From NCBI GenBank assembly GCA_029202665.1, contig CP119326.1, positions 124,001 through 188,000 of the forward strand: a DNA stretch of 64,000 nt, written 5' to 3'. This DNA is from Candidatus Brevundimonas colombiensis (GTDB taxonomy: Bacteria; Pseudomonadota; Alphaproteobacteria; Caulobacterales; Caulobacteraceae). The notes under the pieces are model-generated. The model was given only the letters and a program-made list of their open reading frames with translations, did no database searches and had not been told where the DNA came from. Shown here in pieces: positions 1 through 7,497 of the stretch (positions are counted from its first letter, which is position 1; every line of letters starts with the position of its first letter). The position numbers were made by a program, and so were the translations under genes.

Positions 1-54
1 GGCGGACTCGAATTCTCGCTGCGGAACCCGCTATAGCACCGACGACCATTTGTG

Positions 55-88
55 CCAAATATGAATTTGGTATCTCATATTTTGAGAT
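55..88. promoter_or_regulatory. Two adjacent inverted repeats at left edge
   Basis: Two perfect inverted repeats lie in an AT-rich patch downstream of the transporter gene: CCAAAT-ATGA-ATTTGG at 55-70 and ATCTCA-TATTT-TGAGAT at 72-88. Such paired palindromes in an otherwise GC-rich region are typical of operators. They probably belong to the promoter of a gene lying left of the window, since the transporter reading leftward ends at 117. The second repeat shares the CTCA-N5-TGAG architecture seen in front of kduI. The assignment to a regulator is inference. Confidence 0.45.
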
Positions 89-116
89 TTACTGGACGCC
101 GCTTTAGATTTTTTCG

Positions 117-1706
117 TCAGACGAGTCGGTTGCGGCCCCAGAGACGGTCGAATTTCCAGCCGGTCAGGCTTTCGACGATCTGGCGGGCTTCAGGACTGGA
201 GGGTTGTGTTTCACCCGCGCGCAACCGGTCGATCTCGGTCATCAGAACCTTGTGGCTGGGCTGATCCAGACGGAACGACCACGACAGGATCGCGCCCGCC
301 GCCATGACCAGGATCGGTCCTGCGACCAGCAGACCGGCGACCGAGGCGACCGCACCCGGCGTCTGCGCGACCACGCCCCCCGCCGCCCCGGCCTTGGGCG
401 AGACATAGCCGCCCGTCTCGATGATCCAGCCGGTCAGGATGATGGCGCCGGACTGGGCCACCTTGCGCACCAGGGTCATGACCCCGGCGAAGATGCCCTC
501 GCGCCGCTGGCCCGTGACCGCCTCGTCCACGTCCGGCAGATAGTTATAGACCGACCAGGGCACGAAGTTCAGCGTACCGCGCCCCAGCCCCGCCAGGACG
601 ATCGGCCCCAGCAGCCAGAAGGCGGCGCCCAGGTTAAACCCGCCCGAGACCGGATTGATCAGGGCGAACAGATCCTGCCCCCCGACCATCGGCCGCACGA
701 AATAGAAGATCAGCAACAGCATCAGGGCGGCGGTGAAGAAACCCGCCGCGATCCGATAGGCGATCACCGGCCCAATGCGGATGACCAGATTGATCGCGAC
801 CATCACCGAAAGCAGCTGGGCGACATACATCACCGTCATCATCTGCGAGATCATCACCGTCGCGCCCAACATCACCGTGGCCACGAAGATCGGGAAGGCG
901 GTGTTGAAGATGTCCTGCGAAATATAGCCGCCCAGATAGATCGACAGATGCTGGCGGAAGGCGCGGATGCGCAGCGTCGAGAACAGGTCACGGAACATAT
1001 TGACCGGGATCAGGGCCGCCCGGCGCAAGTTCAGCGGCTCGGCCTTCATCGCCTTTTCGTCGTCGGTGAACGGTCGCTCCCAGGTGAAGATCACCACCAG
1101 GATCACCACGGCGCTGAACAACAGGCCGAAGATGGTCGCCATGATCAGGAAGGTCTGGGCTGAATCCTTGCCGCCGAAGTTGTTGATGATCAGGGTCGGC
1201 AGATAGGAGGCCAGGATGGCCGAGCTTTGCGCCACCAGCATACGCGCCCCGGCGAACTTGGCCTTCTCCTTGTAATCCTTGGTCATTTCGGCCGCGAGCG
1301 TCTCCCACGGAATGAGAAACATCGTGTAGAGCAACTCGAAGAAGATGAAGGTCGTCAGATAATAGACGAAGGTCTGGCCGCTGATGAAGATCAGGGCGAA
1401 GCTGGGCAGCAGCGGAATGGTGATCAGCAGGAAGATCTTCCTGCGCCCCACCGTTCGCCCGATCCAGGTGTGGCGCAGATTGTCCGACACATAGCCGATC
1501 AGAGGACAGGTGATGGCTTCCAGCAGGCGCGGTAGGCCCAGGATCAGGCCCGCCTGCACCGGCGTCAGGTCGCAGAAGGTCGTGAAGAAGTAGAACAGCC
1601 AGCCGGTGATGACGGCCTGCGCCCCCGCCCCCAGCATGTCGCCGGAGCCCCAGCCCCAATAGTTGTACCAGCGCGGGGTGCGGGGGGACGATTGCGTGGA
1701 CGTCAT
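117..1706 (-). CDS. GPH-family MFS sugar/uronide:cation symporter
   Basis: An inner-membrane transporter of the glycoside-pentoside-hexuronide:cation symporter type within the major facilitator superfamily. The protein has about a dozen hydrophobic segments, the N-terminal pattern YNYWGWGSGDM and the WLFYFFTTFCDLTP first-helix region typical of GPH members, and a GRR(K) loop after helix 2-3. I place the start at the ATG at 1706 because it has GGAGAAG just upstream and follows the stop of the GH105 gene by about 25 bases; a longer reading to 1757 would overlap that gene. Cotranscription with the GH105 hydrolase suggests it imports an unsaturated rhamnogalacturonan disaccharide or uronide. The exact substrate is inferred only from context. 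Confidence 0.85.
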   Translation of the reverse strand: MTSTQSSPRTPRWYNYWGWGSGDMLGAGAQAVITGWLFYFFTTFCDLTPVQAGLILGLPRLLEAITCPLIGYVSDNLRHTWIGRTVGRRKIFLLITIPLLPSFALIFISGQTFVYYLTTFIFFELLYTMFLIPWETLAAEMTKDYKEKAKFAGARMLVAQSSAILASYLPTLIINNFGGKDSAQTFLIMATIFGLLFSAVVILVVIFTWERPFTDDEKAMKAEPLNLRRAALIPVNMFRDLFSTLRIRAFRQHLSIYLGGYISQDIFNTAFPIFVATVMLGATVMISQMMTVMYVAQLLSVMVAINLVIRIGPVIAYRIAAGFFTAALMLLLIFYFVRPMVGGQDLFALINPVSGGFNLGAAFWLLGPIVLAGLGRGTLNFVPWSVYNYLPDVDEAVTGQRREGIFAGVMTLVRKVAQSGAIILTGWIIETGGYVSPKAGAAGGVVAQTPGAVASVAGLLVAGPILVMAAGAILSWSFRLDQPSHKVLMTEIDRLRAGETQPSSPEARQIVESLTGWKFDRLWGRNRLV

Positions 1707-1731
1707 CTCGACTTCTCCAGACCGCGCCGCG

Positions 1732-2838
1732 TCAGATGTACTGACGCAGGAATTCACCCAGGCACAGGATCGCCAGGGACTGGCCGTAAGGCATGGAGGT
1801 CAGGGGAATATCCTTGTAGCCCTGCAGCTCGTCGAAGACCGGGGTGCCGAACGACACCTGCTGCAGTTCGCCGTCGTCGGAGATGTTGGCCAGGACGCCC
1901 TTGACCGCCTGCAGCGCCATCGGGGCGTATTCGGCGCTGATGTAGCGTTTGCGGACCGCCTTCAGGATTCCGTAGGCGAAGCCAGCAGTAGCCGAAGCCT
2001 CCAGATAGCTGTCGTGATCCGGGATCAAGGTGCGCCACAGGCCGCTCTCGTCCTGATGCTGGGCCAGGGCCTTCACCTGCGCCTCCAGAGTCTCGATCAG
2101 GAAGCGACGCAGGCTGTCCTCGGGCGGCAGGTCCAGCAGTTCGATGAACTCCGGGATGGCGATGGTGACCCAGCAGTTGCCGCGCGCCCACAGCGCATCG
2201 GCGAAATTGTGCCGCCCCAGGAAGGTCCAGCCGTGGAACCACAGGCCCGTCTTGCGGTCGAACAGATATTTGATGTGGATGAGGAACTGCTTCTTGGCCT
2301 CCTCGACATAGTGCGGGCGGTCCAGCACCAGGCCGATCTTGGCCAGCGGCAGGACGCTCATCATCAAGGTGTCGTCCCAAAGCTCCTGCGGGTTCTCGTC
2401 GTTGAAGACGATGTGCTGGAAACCGTCCTCCTCGGTGCGCGGCAGGCCGTCCATCAGCCATTCCGCCCAGGTATCGAGGTAGGGAATGAAGGTCTGGTCG
2501 CCCGTCTGCTCGTACAGATAGGCCAGGGTCAGGAAGGGCGAGACGGTGTTGATGTTCTTGGTCGGCGTTCCGGCGGCGAACCGGTCGCGGAACCAGTTCA
2601 GCATGATGTCCAGCGCGGCCGGATCATTGGTCTGCTCATACAGCTTGTAGATGCCGTACAGGCCGATGCCGTGCGTCCACTCCCAGTCGTTCCAGCCCTT
2701 GGTGTCGATGACCCGACCATCTTCCAGACGCAGCAGGAATTCGCCGGTGTCGTCCTTGATGTTCACCAGATTGTCCATCAGGCGCGCGATGGCGTCGCGA
2801 ACGTCGGCGTGGGGCAGGTCGTGGATCAGGTTCGGCAT
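1732..2838 (-). CDS. GH105 unsaturated rhamnogalacturonyl hydrolase (YteR/YesR-like)
   Basis: A family 88/105 glycoside hydrolase of about 368 residues. GH105 enzymes cleave the terminal unsaturated galacturonyl residue from rhamnogalacturonan oligosaccharides made by lyases, giving 5-keto-4-deoxyuronate. Visible motifs include WEWTHGIGLYG, ELWDDTLMMSVLPLAKIG (with the general acid/base Asp region) and WARGNCW, all characteristic of the alpha/alpha barrel. There is no signal peptide, so it acts in the cytoplasm on imported oligomers. I chose the ATG at 2838 (weak GGGAAT upstream); the frame is open to 2925. Its product is the substrate of the divergent kduI. It sits about 25 bases upstream of the transporter gene in the same operon. 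Confidence 0.88.
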   Translation of the reverse strand: MPNLIHDLPHADVRDAIARLMDNLVNIKDDTGEFLLRLEDGRVIDTKGWNDWEWTHGIGLYGIYKLYEQTNDPAALDIMLNWFRDRFAAGTPTKNINTVSPFLTLAYLYEQTGDQTFIPYLDTWAEWLMDGLPRTEEDGFQHIVFNDENPQELWDDTLMMSVLPLAKIGLVLDRPHYVEEAKKQFLIHIKYLFDRKTGLWFHGWTFLGRHNFADALWARGNCWVTIAIPEFIELLDLPPEDSLRRFLIETLEAQVKALAQHQDESGLWRTLIPDHDSYLEASATAGFAYGILKAVRKRYISAEYAPMALQAVKGVLANISDDGELQQVSFGTPVFDELQGYKDIPLTSMPYGQSLAILCLGEFLRQYI

Positions 2839-3016
2839 CGCGGATTCCCAAGGCGCCGAGGCGCCGTCATTCAAATCAGGGCGGAGTTGAACAGGCAGGG
2901 ACTTCCACGGGCGCGACAGCGACAAGCCGTCTCACGCGCCCTTGGCCTCCCCGATAGTTTCACCCTATTCCCGAAAACGACGCCTAGCAACGCCGTCCCA
3001 TTTCTTATATGTCACT

Positions 3017-3029
3017 CTCATTATGTGAG
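3017..3029. promoter_or_regulatory. Candidate operator between GH105 gene and kduI
   Basis: The inverted repeat CTCA-TTATG-TGAG lies in the AT-richer centre of the divergent intergenic region between the leftward GH105/transporter genes and the rightward kduI operon. Its arrangement (4-bp arms, 5-bp spacer) matches the core of the repeat at 74-86 and resembles CACA-N5-TGTG at 17603-17615 in front of the DeoR gene. A shared pectin or uronate regulator is plausible but unproven. Confidence 0.4.
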
Positions 3030-3134
3030 CATAAATGCGCCGTCAAGAACGGCGCGGAGACTCTGTAAAGCCTTCGGGGCGGGCCGTTCGCCAAGAACGG
3101 AATGTCGCGATCAACCTGTGCGAGACCAAAGACC

Positions 3135-3992
3135 ATGTCCGATCCCATGTATGACAAGACTTATCAGGCGACCCATCCGGACATGATGGAAGGCGCGACG
3201 AACCAGCAGTTGCGTGATCGTTATCTGGTCGGCGGCCTGTTCACGCCGGACAAGGTCAGCCTGAACTATTCGCACAACGAGCGGATGGTGCTGGGCGGGG
3301 CCATGCCGGTCGCCGGCGCCCTGAGCCTGCCCACCCATTCCGAGCCGCCGTCCCTGGCGGGCAAGCCCTTCCTGCACGCGCGCGAACTGGGCGTGGTCAA
3401 CATCGGCGGCGCCGGTTCGGTGACGGTCGACGGCGAAACGGTCGAGCTGGCCTTCCGCGACGGTCTGTATGTGCCGATGGGGTCGAGCGACGTCACCTTC
3501 GCCTCAAAGGACGCGGCCGAACCGGCCCGCTTCTATCTCATCGCCATGCCGGCCCACGCCCGCTACGACCTGACCAAGATCTCGATCGAAGAGGCCGTGC
3601 CGCTGGAGATGGGGTCGCTGGAGACGTCGAACGAGCGCACCATCTATCAGTATATCGTCCCGGCCAAGGTGAAGTCGTGCCAGCTGCTGCTGGGCGTCAC
3701 GGTACTGAAGCCCGGTTCGGTGTGGAACACCATGCCGCCGCACCTGCACGACCGTCGCTCGGAGGCCTATCTCTACTTCGGTCTGGGCGAGAACGACCGC
3801 GTCTTCCACTTCATGGGCGAGCCGGACAACGCGCGCCACATCGTCATGGCCGACGGTGAAGCGGTGATCAGCCCGCCGTGGTCGATCCACATGGGTTCGG
3901 GCACCTCCAACTACACCTTCATCTGGGGCATGGGCGGCGAGAACCTGGACTACACCGACATGTGCAAGCTCGACATCTGCCAGCTGCGCTGA
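3135..3992 (+). CDS. kduI: 5-dehydro-4-deoxy-D-glucuronate isomerase (KduI)
   Basis: Isomerises 5-keto-4-deoxyuronate (from unsaturated galacturonate) to 2,5-diketo-3-deoxygluconate in the pectin pathway; cytoplasmic zinc enzyme of the cupin fold. The protein is 285 residues, close to the 278 of E. coli KduI. Metal ligands are present: HLHDRRSEAY gives His203, His205 and Glu210, and His252 lies in PWSIHMGSG, matching E. coli H196/H198/E203/H245. The ATG at 3135 (MSDPMYDKTY) gives the family N-terminus; there is no strong Shine-Dalgarno sequence. It is the first gene of the rightward operon followed after 23 bases by kduD. Confidence 0.96.
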   Translation: MSDPMYDKTYQATHPDMMEGATNQQLRDRYLVGGLFTPDKVSLNYSHNERMVLGGAMPVAGALSLPTHSEPPSLAGKPFLHARELGVVNIGGAGSVTVDGETVELAFRDGLYVPMGSSDVTFASKDAAEPARFYLIAMPAHARYDLTKISIEEAVPLEMGSLETSNERTIYQYIVPAKVKSCQLLLGVTVLKPGSVWNTMPPHLHDRRSEAYLYFGLGENDRVFHFMGEPDNARHIVMADGEAVISPPWSIHMGSGTSNYTFIWGMGGENLDYTDMCKLDICQLR

Positions 3993-4015
3993 TCGGGACA
4001 GGGGAGAGACACGCC

Positions 4016-4774
4016 ATGAGCAATCCGTTTGATCTGACCGGCAAGGTGGCGCTGGTCACGGGCGGCAACACGGGTCTGGGTCAGGGCATCGCCCTGGCCC
4101 TGGCCGAGGCGGGCGCCGACATCGTTTCGGTGGCCTTGTCCGATTCCGACGACACCGTGGCCCAGGTGAAGGCGATGGGCCGCCGCGCCCACGCCGTCAG
4201 CGCCGACCTGACCTCGATCGAGCCGGTCGAGCGCGTGCTGGCCGAGGCGCTGGAGGCGATGGGCCGAGTGGACATTCTGGTCAACAACGCCGGTCTGATC
4301 CGCCGCGCCGACGCGGTGGACTTCACCGAGGCCGATTGGGACCTGGTGATGAACATCAACCTGAAGACCGTCTTCTTCATGAGCCAGGCGGTCGCCCGTC
4401 TGTTCATCAAGCAAGGCGACGGCGGCAAGATCATTAACATCGCCTCCATGCTGTCCTTCCAGGGCGGCATCCGCGTGCCGTCCTACACCGCATCCAAGTC
4501 GGGCGTGGCGGGTCTGACCAAGCTGATGGCCAACGAATGGGCGCCGCACGGCATCACCGCCAACGCCATCGCCCCCGGCTATTTCGCCACGGCCAACACC
4601 CAGGCCCTGCGCGAGGACCCGGTGCGTTCTGCCGAGATCCTGGGCCGCATCCCCGCCGGCCGCTGGGGCCAGCCCTCGGACCTGGGCGGCGCGGCGGTCT
4701 TCCTGGCCAGCCGGGCCTCCGACTATGTCCAGGGCGCCATCCTGCCGGTCGACGGCGGCTGGCAGGCGCGCTGA
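4016..4774 (+). CDS. kduD: 2-dehydro-3-deoxy-D-gluconate 5-dehydrogenase (KduD)
   Basis: A classical short-chain dehydrogenase of 252 residues that reduces 2,5-diketo-3-deoxygluconate to 2-keto-3-deoxygluconate, the step after KduI. The Rossmann motif TGGNTGLGQGIA is near residue 14, NNAG follows mid-sequence, and the catalytic Ser plus Tyr-x3-Lys appear in SMLSFQGGIRVPSYTASKSG. The ATG at 4016 follows GGGGAGAGAC. Its product is the substrate of the next gene, kdgK, 20 bases downstream, so the order kduI-kduD-kdgK follows the pathway. Confidence 0.95.
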   Translation: MSNPFDLTGKVALVTGGNTGLGQGIALALAEAGADIVSVALSDSDDTVAQVKAMGRRAHAVSADLTSIEPVERVLAEALEAMGRVDILVNNAGLIRRADAVDFTEADWDLVMNINLKTVFFMSQAVARLFIKQGDGGKIINIASMLSFQGGIRVPSYTASKSGVAGLTKLMANEWAPHGITANAIAPGYFATANTQALREDPVRSAEILGRIPAGRWGQPSDLGGAAVFLASRASDYVQGAILPVDGGWQAR

Positions 4775-4794
4775 CGCCGGGTTAGCGTTCGCAC

Positions 4795-5856
4795 ATGACC
4801 AACACCGCCTCGGGTTCTTCGGCCGCCGGCCACGGCGCCATCCTCTGCTTCGGCGAGATGCTGCTGCGGCTGTCGCCGATCCAGAACGAGCTGCTTTTGC
4901 AGTCCCCCGCCTTGACCGTGCGTCCGGGCGGGGCCGAGGCCAATGTCGCCGTGTCCCTGGCCCGCTTCGGCGTTCCGACCCGCATGGCCACCGTCCTGCC
5001 CGACAACGCCCTGGGCCGCGCGGCCCGCGATGCGGTGCGCCAGCACGGCGTGGACACCACCTCCATCGTCTTCACGCCGGGCCGGATGGGGCTGTATTTC
5101 CTGACGCCGGGCGCGGTCAGGCGTCCGTCCGAAGTTCTCTATGACCGGGCCGGTTCGGCCTTCGTCGACCAGGTGAACACGGTCTTCGACTGGGATCGGC
5201 TGCTGGACGGCGTCGAATGGCTGCACGCCTCGGGCGTCACGCCCGCGACCGGCCCCAACGGCTCGGCCGCCGCCGTCGCCCTGATCGAGACCGCCGTCCG
5301 AAAGGGCGTCAAGGTCAGCTATGACGGCAACTTCCGCGGCAAGCTGTGGGAGCAGTGGGACGGCGATCCGCCCGCGACCCTGGGCCGGATGCTGGCGGGG
5401 GCCAGCATCGCCTTCGCCGACGACCGCGACTTCGCCCTGGTGCTGAAGACCGCCTTCGACAGCCCCGACCCGGCCGAGCGTCGGCGCCGGGCCGCCGCCG
5501 CCGCCTTCGCCGCCTTCCCCCGGCTGGAGCGGATCGCCTGCACCCTGCGGGTTCAGGACAGCGTCGCCGACCAGGCCCTGTCCGCCGTCATGCTGACGCG
5601 CGATGGGGACGATGTGATCGAGACCCAGGCCGAGGCCATCCACCTGACCGGCGTGGTCGACCGGGTCGGCGGCGGCGACGCCTTCGCGTCAGGCGTCCTG
5701 TTCGGCCTGTGGAGCCGCTGGCCCGATCAACAGGCGCTGGACTTCGGGCTGGCGGCGGCGGGCCTGAAACACTCGGTCCCCGGCGACTTCAACCTGGTCT
5801 CCACCGAAGACGTTCACGCCGCCATGAACGACGGCGGATTCGACATCCGGCGATAG
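4795..5856 (+). CDS. kdgK: 2-keto-3-deoxygluconate kinase (PfkB family)
   Basis: Phosphorylates 2-keto-3-deoxygluconate to KDPG, which then enters the lower Entner-Doudoroff pathway. The 353-residue protein shows the PfkB signature PGGAEANVAVSLARFG near the N-terminus and the C-terminal RVGGGDAFASG motif with the catalytic base Asp295. No KDPG aldolase gene of the Eda type is adjacent; that step must be supplied elsewhere (the aldolase at 54809 is of the galactonate type, though such aldolases may be promiscuous). The start ATG directly follows kduD with a 20-base gap. PfkB sugar kinases are hard to tell apart, but the context is decisive here. Confidence 0.93.
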   Translation: MTNTASGSSAAGHGAILCFGEMLLRLSPIQNELLLQSPALTVRPGGAEANVAVSLARFGVPTRMATVLPDNALGRAARDAVRQHGVDTTSIVFTPGRMGLYFLTPGAVRRPSEVLYDRAGSAFVDQVNTVFDWDRLLDGVEWLHASGVTPATGPNGSAAAVALIETAVRKGVKVSYDGNFRGKLWEQWDGDPPATLGRMLAGASIAFADDRDFALVLKTAFDSPDPAERRRRAAAAAFAAFPRLERIACTLRVQDSVADQALSAVMLTRDGDDVIETQAEAIHLTGVVDRVGGGDAFASGVLFGLWSRWPDQQALDFGLAAAGLKHSVPGDFNLVSTEDVHAAMNDGGFDIRR

Positions 5857-5884
5857 GCCGAACCCTGACAAGGAAAGACCCGCG

Positions 5885-7093
5885 ATGCTGACGGCGATCC
5901 TCATGGCGGCGGCGATTTCGACCTGGCGGTTCGATCTAGCGGCCCAGCCGACCGCGCCGGACCGGATCGCGGTCCCTCCGGGCCAGACCTATCAGCCGAA
6001 CGCCTATGGGTTCGAGCCGGGCGGCGCGTCGGACAGCTATCTGTTTTCGGCCGCCGTGGCTGAAGGCGTCTATCGCGTCACCATCCGCTTCGGCGGCGTG
6101 CAGGCCGGACGCACGACGGTCAAGGCCGAGGCCCGCCGGTTGATGCTGCGCGATGTCGTCACCGCGCCCGGCGCCTATCAGACCCGCAGCTTCCTGGTCC
6201 ATGTGCGCGGCCCCGCTCTGCCCCCGCCCCCCGCCAATGCGCCGGGCGGAACGGCCGTGGTCCTGACGCCGCAGGAGCTGGCCTCTCGCACCTGGGACGA
6301 CCGGCTGACACTGGAATTTCTGGATCGCCCGCAGGTCGCGTCCATCGACATCGAGCCGGTCGCGGCGCCCGTGGTTTATCTGGCAGGCGATTCCACCGTC
6401 ACCGACCAGCCGTCCGAACCGGCGGCCAGCTGGGGCCAGATGCTGCCCGCCCTGCTGACGCCCAATGTCGCGGTGGCCAACTACGCCCAGTCGGGCGAGA
6501 CGCTGAAATCCTTCATCAGCGAGCTGCGTCTGGCCAAGATCCTGACCACGCTGAAGGCGGGAGACTGGCTGCTGATCCAGTTCGGCCACAACGACCAGAA
6601 GACCCAGTGGCCCCAGACCTATGTCGATCCCGAGACCACCTATCCGGCCTATCTGAAGGTCTTCATCGCCGAGGCGAAGCGACGCGGCGCCCATCCCATA
6701 CTCGTCACCTCGCCCGAGCGTCGCAACTTCCGCCACGGTCGCATCCAGGACACCCTGGGCGCCTATGCTGAGGCCGCGCGCCGGGTCGCGCGTGAAGAGA
6801 ACGTGCCGCTGATCGACCTGAACGACGCATCCCGCCGCATCTATGAGGCGCTGGGGCCGGATCAGGCGGCGAACCTGTTCAACGACAACGGGGCGGACCG
6901 CACCCACTACGACAATGCGGGCGCCTGGCTGCTGGCCCGCGCCGTGGCCGCCCAGATCGCGGAAAAGGCCCCCGATCTGGCGGCCTATGTCGCGCCGGAC
7001 TTCCGCCGTTTCACGCCCGACGCCCCGCCGATGGCCGAGACCGACATCGCGCCCAGCCTGACCGCCAGCCGCGAGCGCCCGCGCGGCGATTGA
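5885..7093 (+). CDS. CE12-like rhamnogalacturonan acetylesterase
   Basis: An SGNH/GDSL hydrolase of 402 residues that would remove acetyl groups from rhamnogalacturonan. An N-terminal beta-sandwich region (about residues 20-155) precedes the catalytic domain. SGNH blocks are all visible: nucleophile in AGDSTV (Ser170), the Gly in AQSGETLKSF, Asn in FGHNDQK, and Asp338/His341 in DRTHYDNAG. The N-terminus (MLTAILMAAAISTW) looks like a short export signal without a clear cleavage site, so it is probably periplasmic. It lies in the kdu operon 28 bases after kdgK, which supports action on pectin. Confidence 0.88.
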   Translation: MLTAILMAAAISTWRFDLAAQPTAPDRIAVPPGQTYQPNAYGFEPGGASDSYLFSAAVAEGVYRVTIRFGGVQAGRTTVKAEARRLMLRDVVTAPGAYQTRSFLVHVRGPALPPPPANAPGGTAVVLTPQELASRTWDDRLTLEFLDRPQVASIDIEPVAAPVVYLAGDSTVTDQPSEPAASWGQMLPALLTPNVAVANYAQSGETLKSFISELRLAKILTTLKAGDWLLIQFGHNDQKTQWPQTYVDPETTYPAYLKVFIAEAKRRGAHPILVTSPERRNFRHGRIQDTLGAYAEAARRVAREENVPLIDLNDASRRIYEALGPDQAANLFNDNGADRTHYDNAGAWLLARAVAAQIAEKAPDLAAYVAPDFRRFTPDAPPMAETDIAPSLTASRERPRGD

Positions 7094-7156
7094 CCGCGCG
7101 GCGAAGCGTTTGACGCGCGCGGCCCGACCCACTACCAAATGATGACACAGAATACC

Positions 7157-7168
7157 GAATAATCGGAA
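7157..7168. promoter_or_regulatory. Small palindrome upstream of rhaM
   Basis: The sequence CCGA-ATAA-TCGG is a perfect small inverted repeat within an AT-richer 50-base stretch between the acetylesterase gene and rhaM. It may mark an internal promoter or operator for rhaM and the following hydrolases. Support is limited to symmetry and local base composition. Confidence 0.25.
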
Positions 7169-7179
7169 CTGGAGGAATC

Positions 7180-7497
7180 ATGAGCTCGCTTCACGGCTTC
7201 CGCATGCAGTTGAAGCCCGGCGCGGTCCAGGAATACAAGGCGCGGCACGACGCCATCTGGCCCGAACTGGCCGAACTGCTGACCGCCAGCGGCGTCAGCG
7301 ACTATTCGATCTTTCTGGACGAAGAGACCCTGTCCCTGTTCGCGGTGCTGCGCCGCGCGGAAGGCCATACGCTGGACGACCTGCCGAACCATCCGCTGAT
7401 GCGCAAGTGGTGGACGCATATGGCGCCCCTGATGGAGGTCGAACCGGGCGACAAGCCGTGCGAATGGCCCCTGCAACTGATGTTCCATCAAGCCTGA
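7180..7497 (+). CDS. rhaM: L-rhamnose mutarotase
   Basis: A 105-residue dimeric alpha+beta-barrel protein that interconverts alpha and beta anomers of L-rhamnose, a sugar released when rhamnogalacturonan-I is broken down. The N-terminal block ending RHDAIWPEL contains the catalytic His (His23; His22 in E. coli), and KWWTHMAPLM is the conserved C-terminal aromatic cluster. GGAGGAATC precedes the ATG. Its stop TGA overlaps the start of the GH35 gene by one base. No rhamnose isomerase, kinase or dehydrogenase is visible in the window, so rhamnose catabolism is completed elsewhere. Confidence 0.94.
   Translation: MSSLHGFRMQLKPGAVQEYKARHDAIWPELAELLTASGVSDYSIFLDEETLSLFAVLRRAEGHTLDDLPNHPLMRKWWTHMAPLMEVEPGDKPCEWPLQLMFHQA

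Noticed and set aside
1663..3186. Long rightward open frame (507 codons) across the GH105/transporter region
   Set aside because: It is antisense to two clearly recognisable genes and its translation is Gln/Arg/Asp-rich without motifs, the usual mirror frame in GC-rich DNA.
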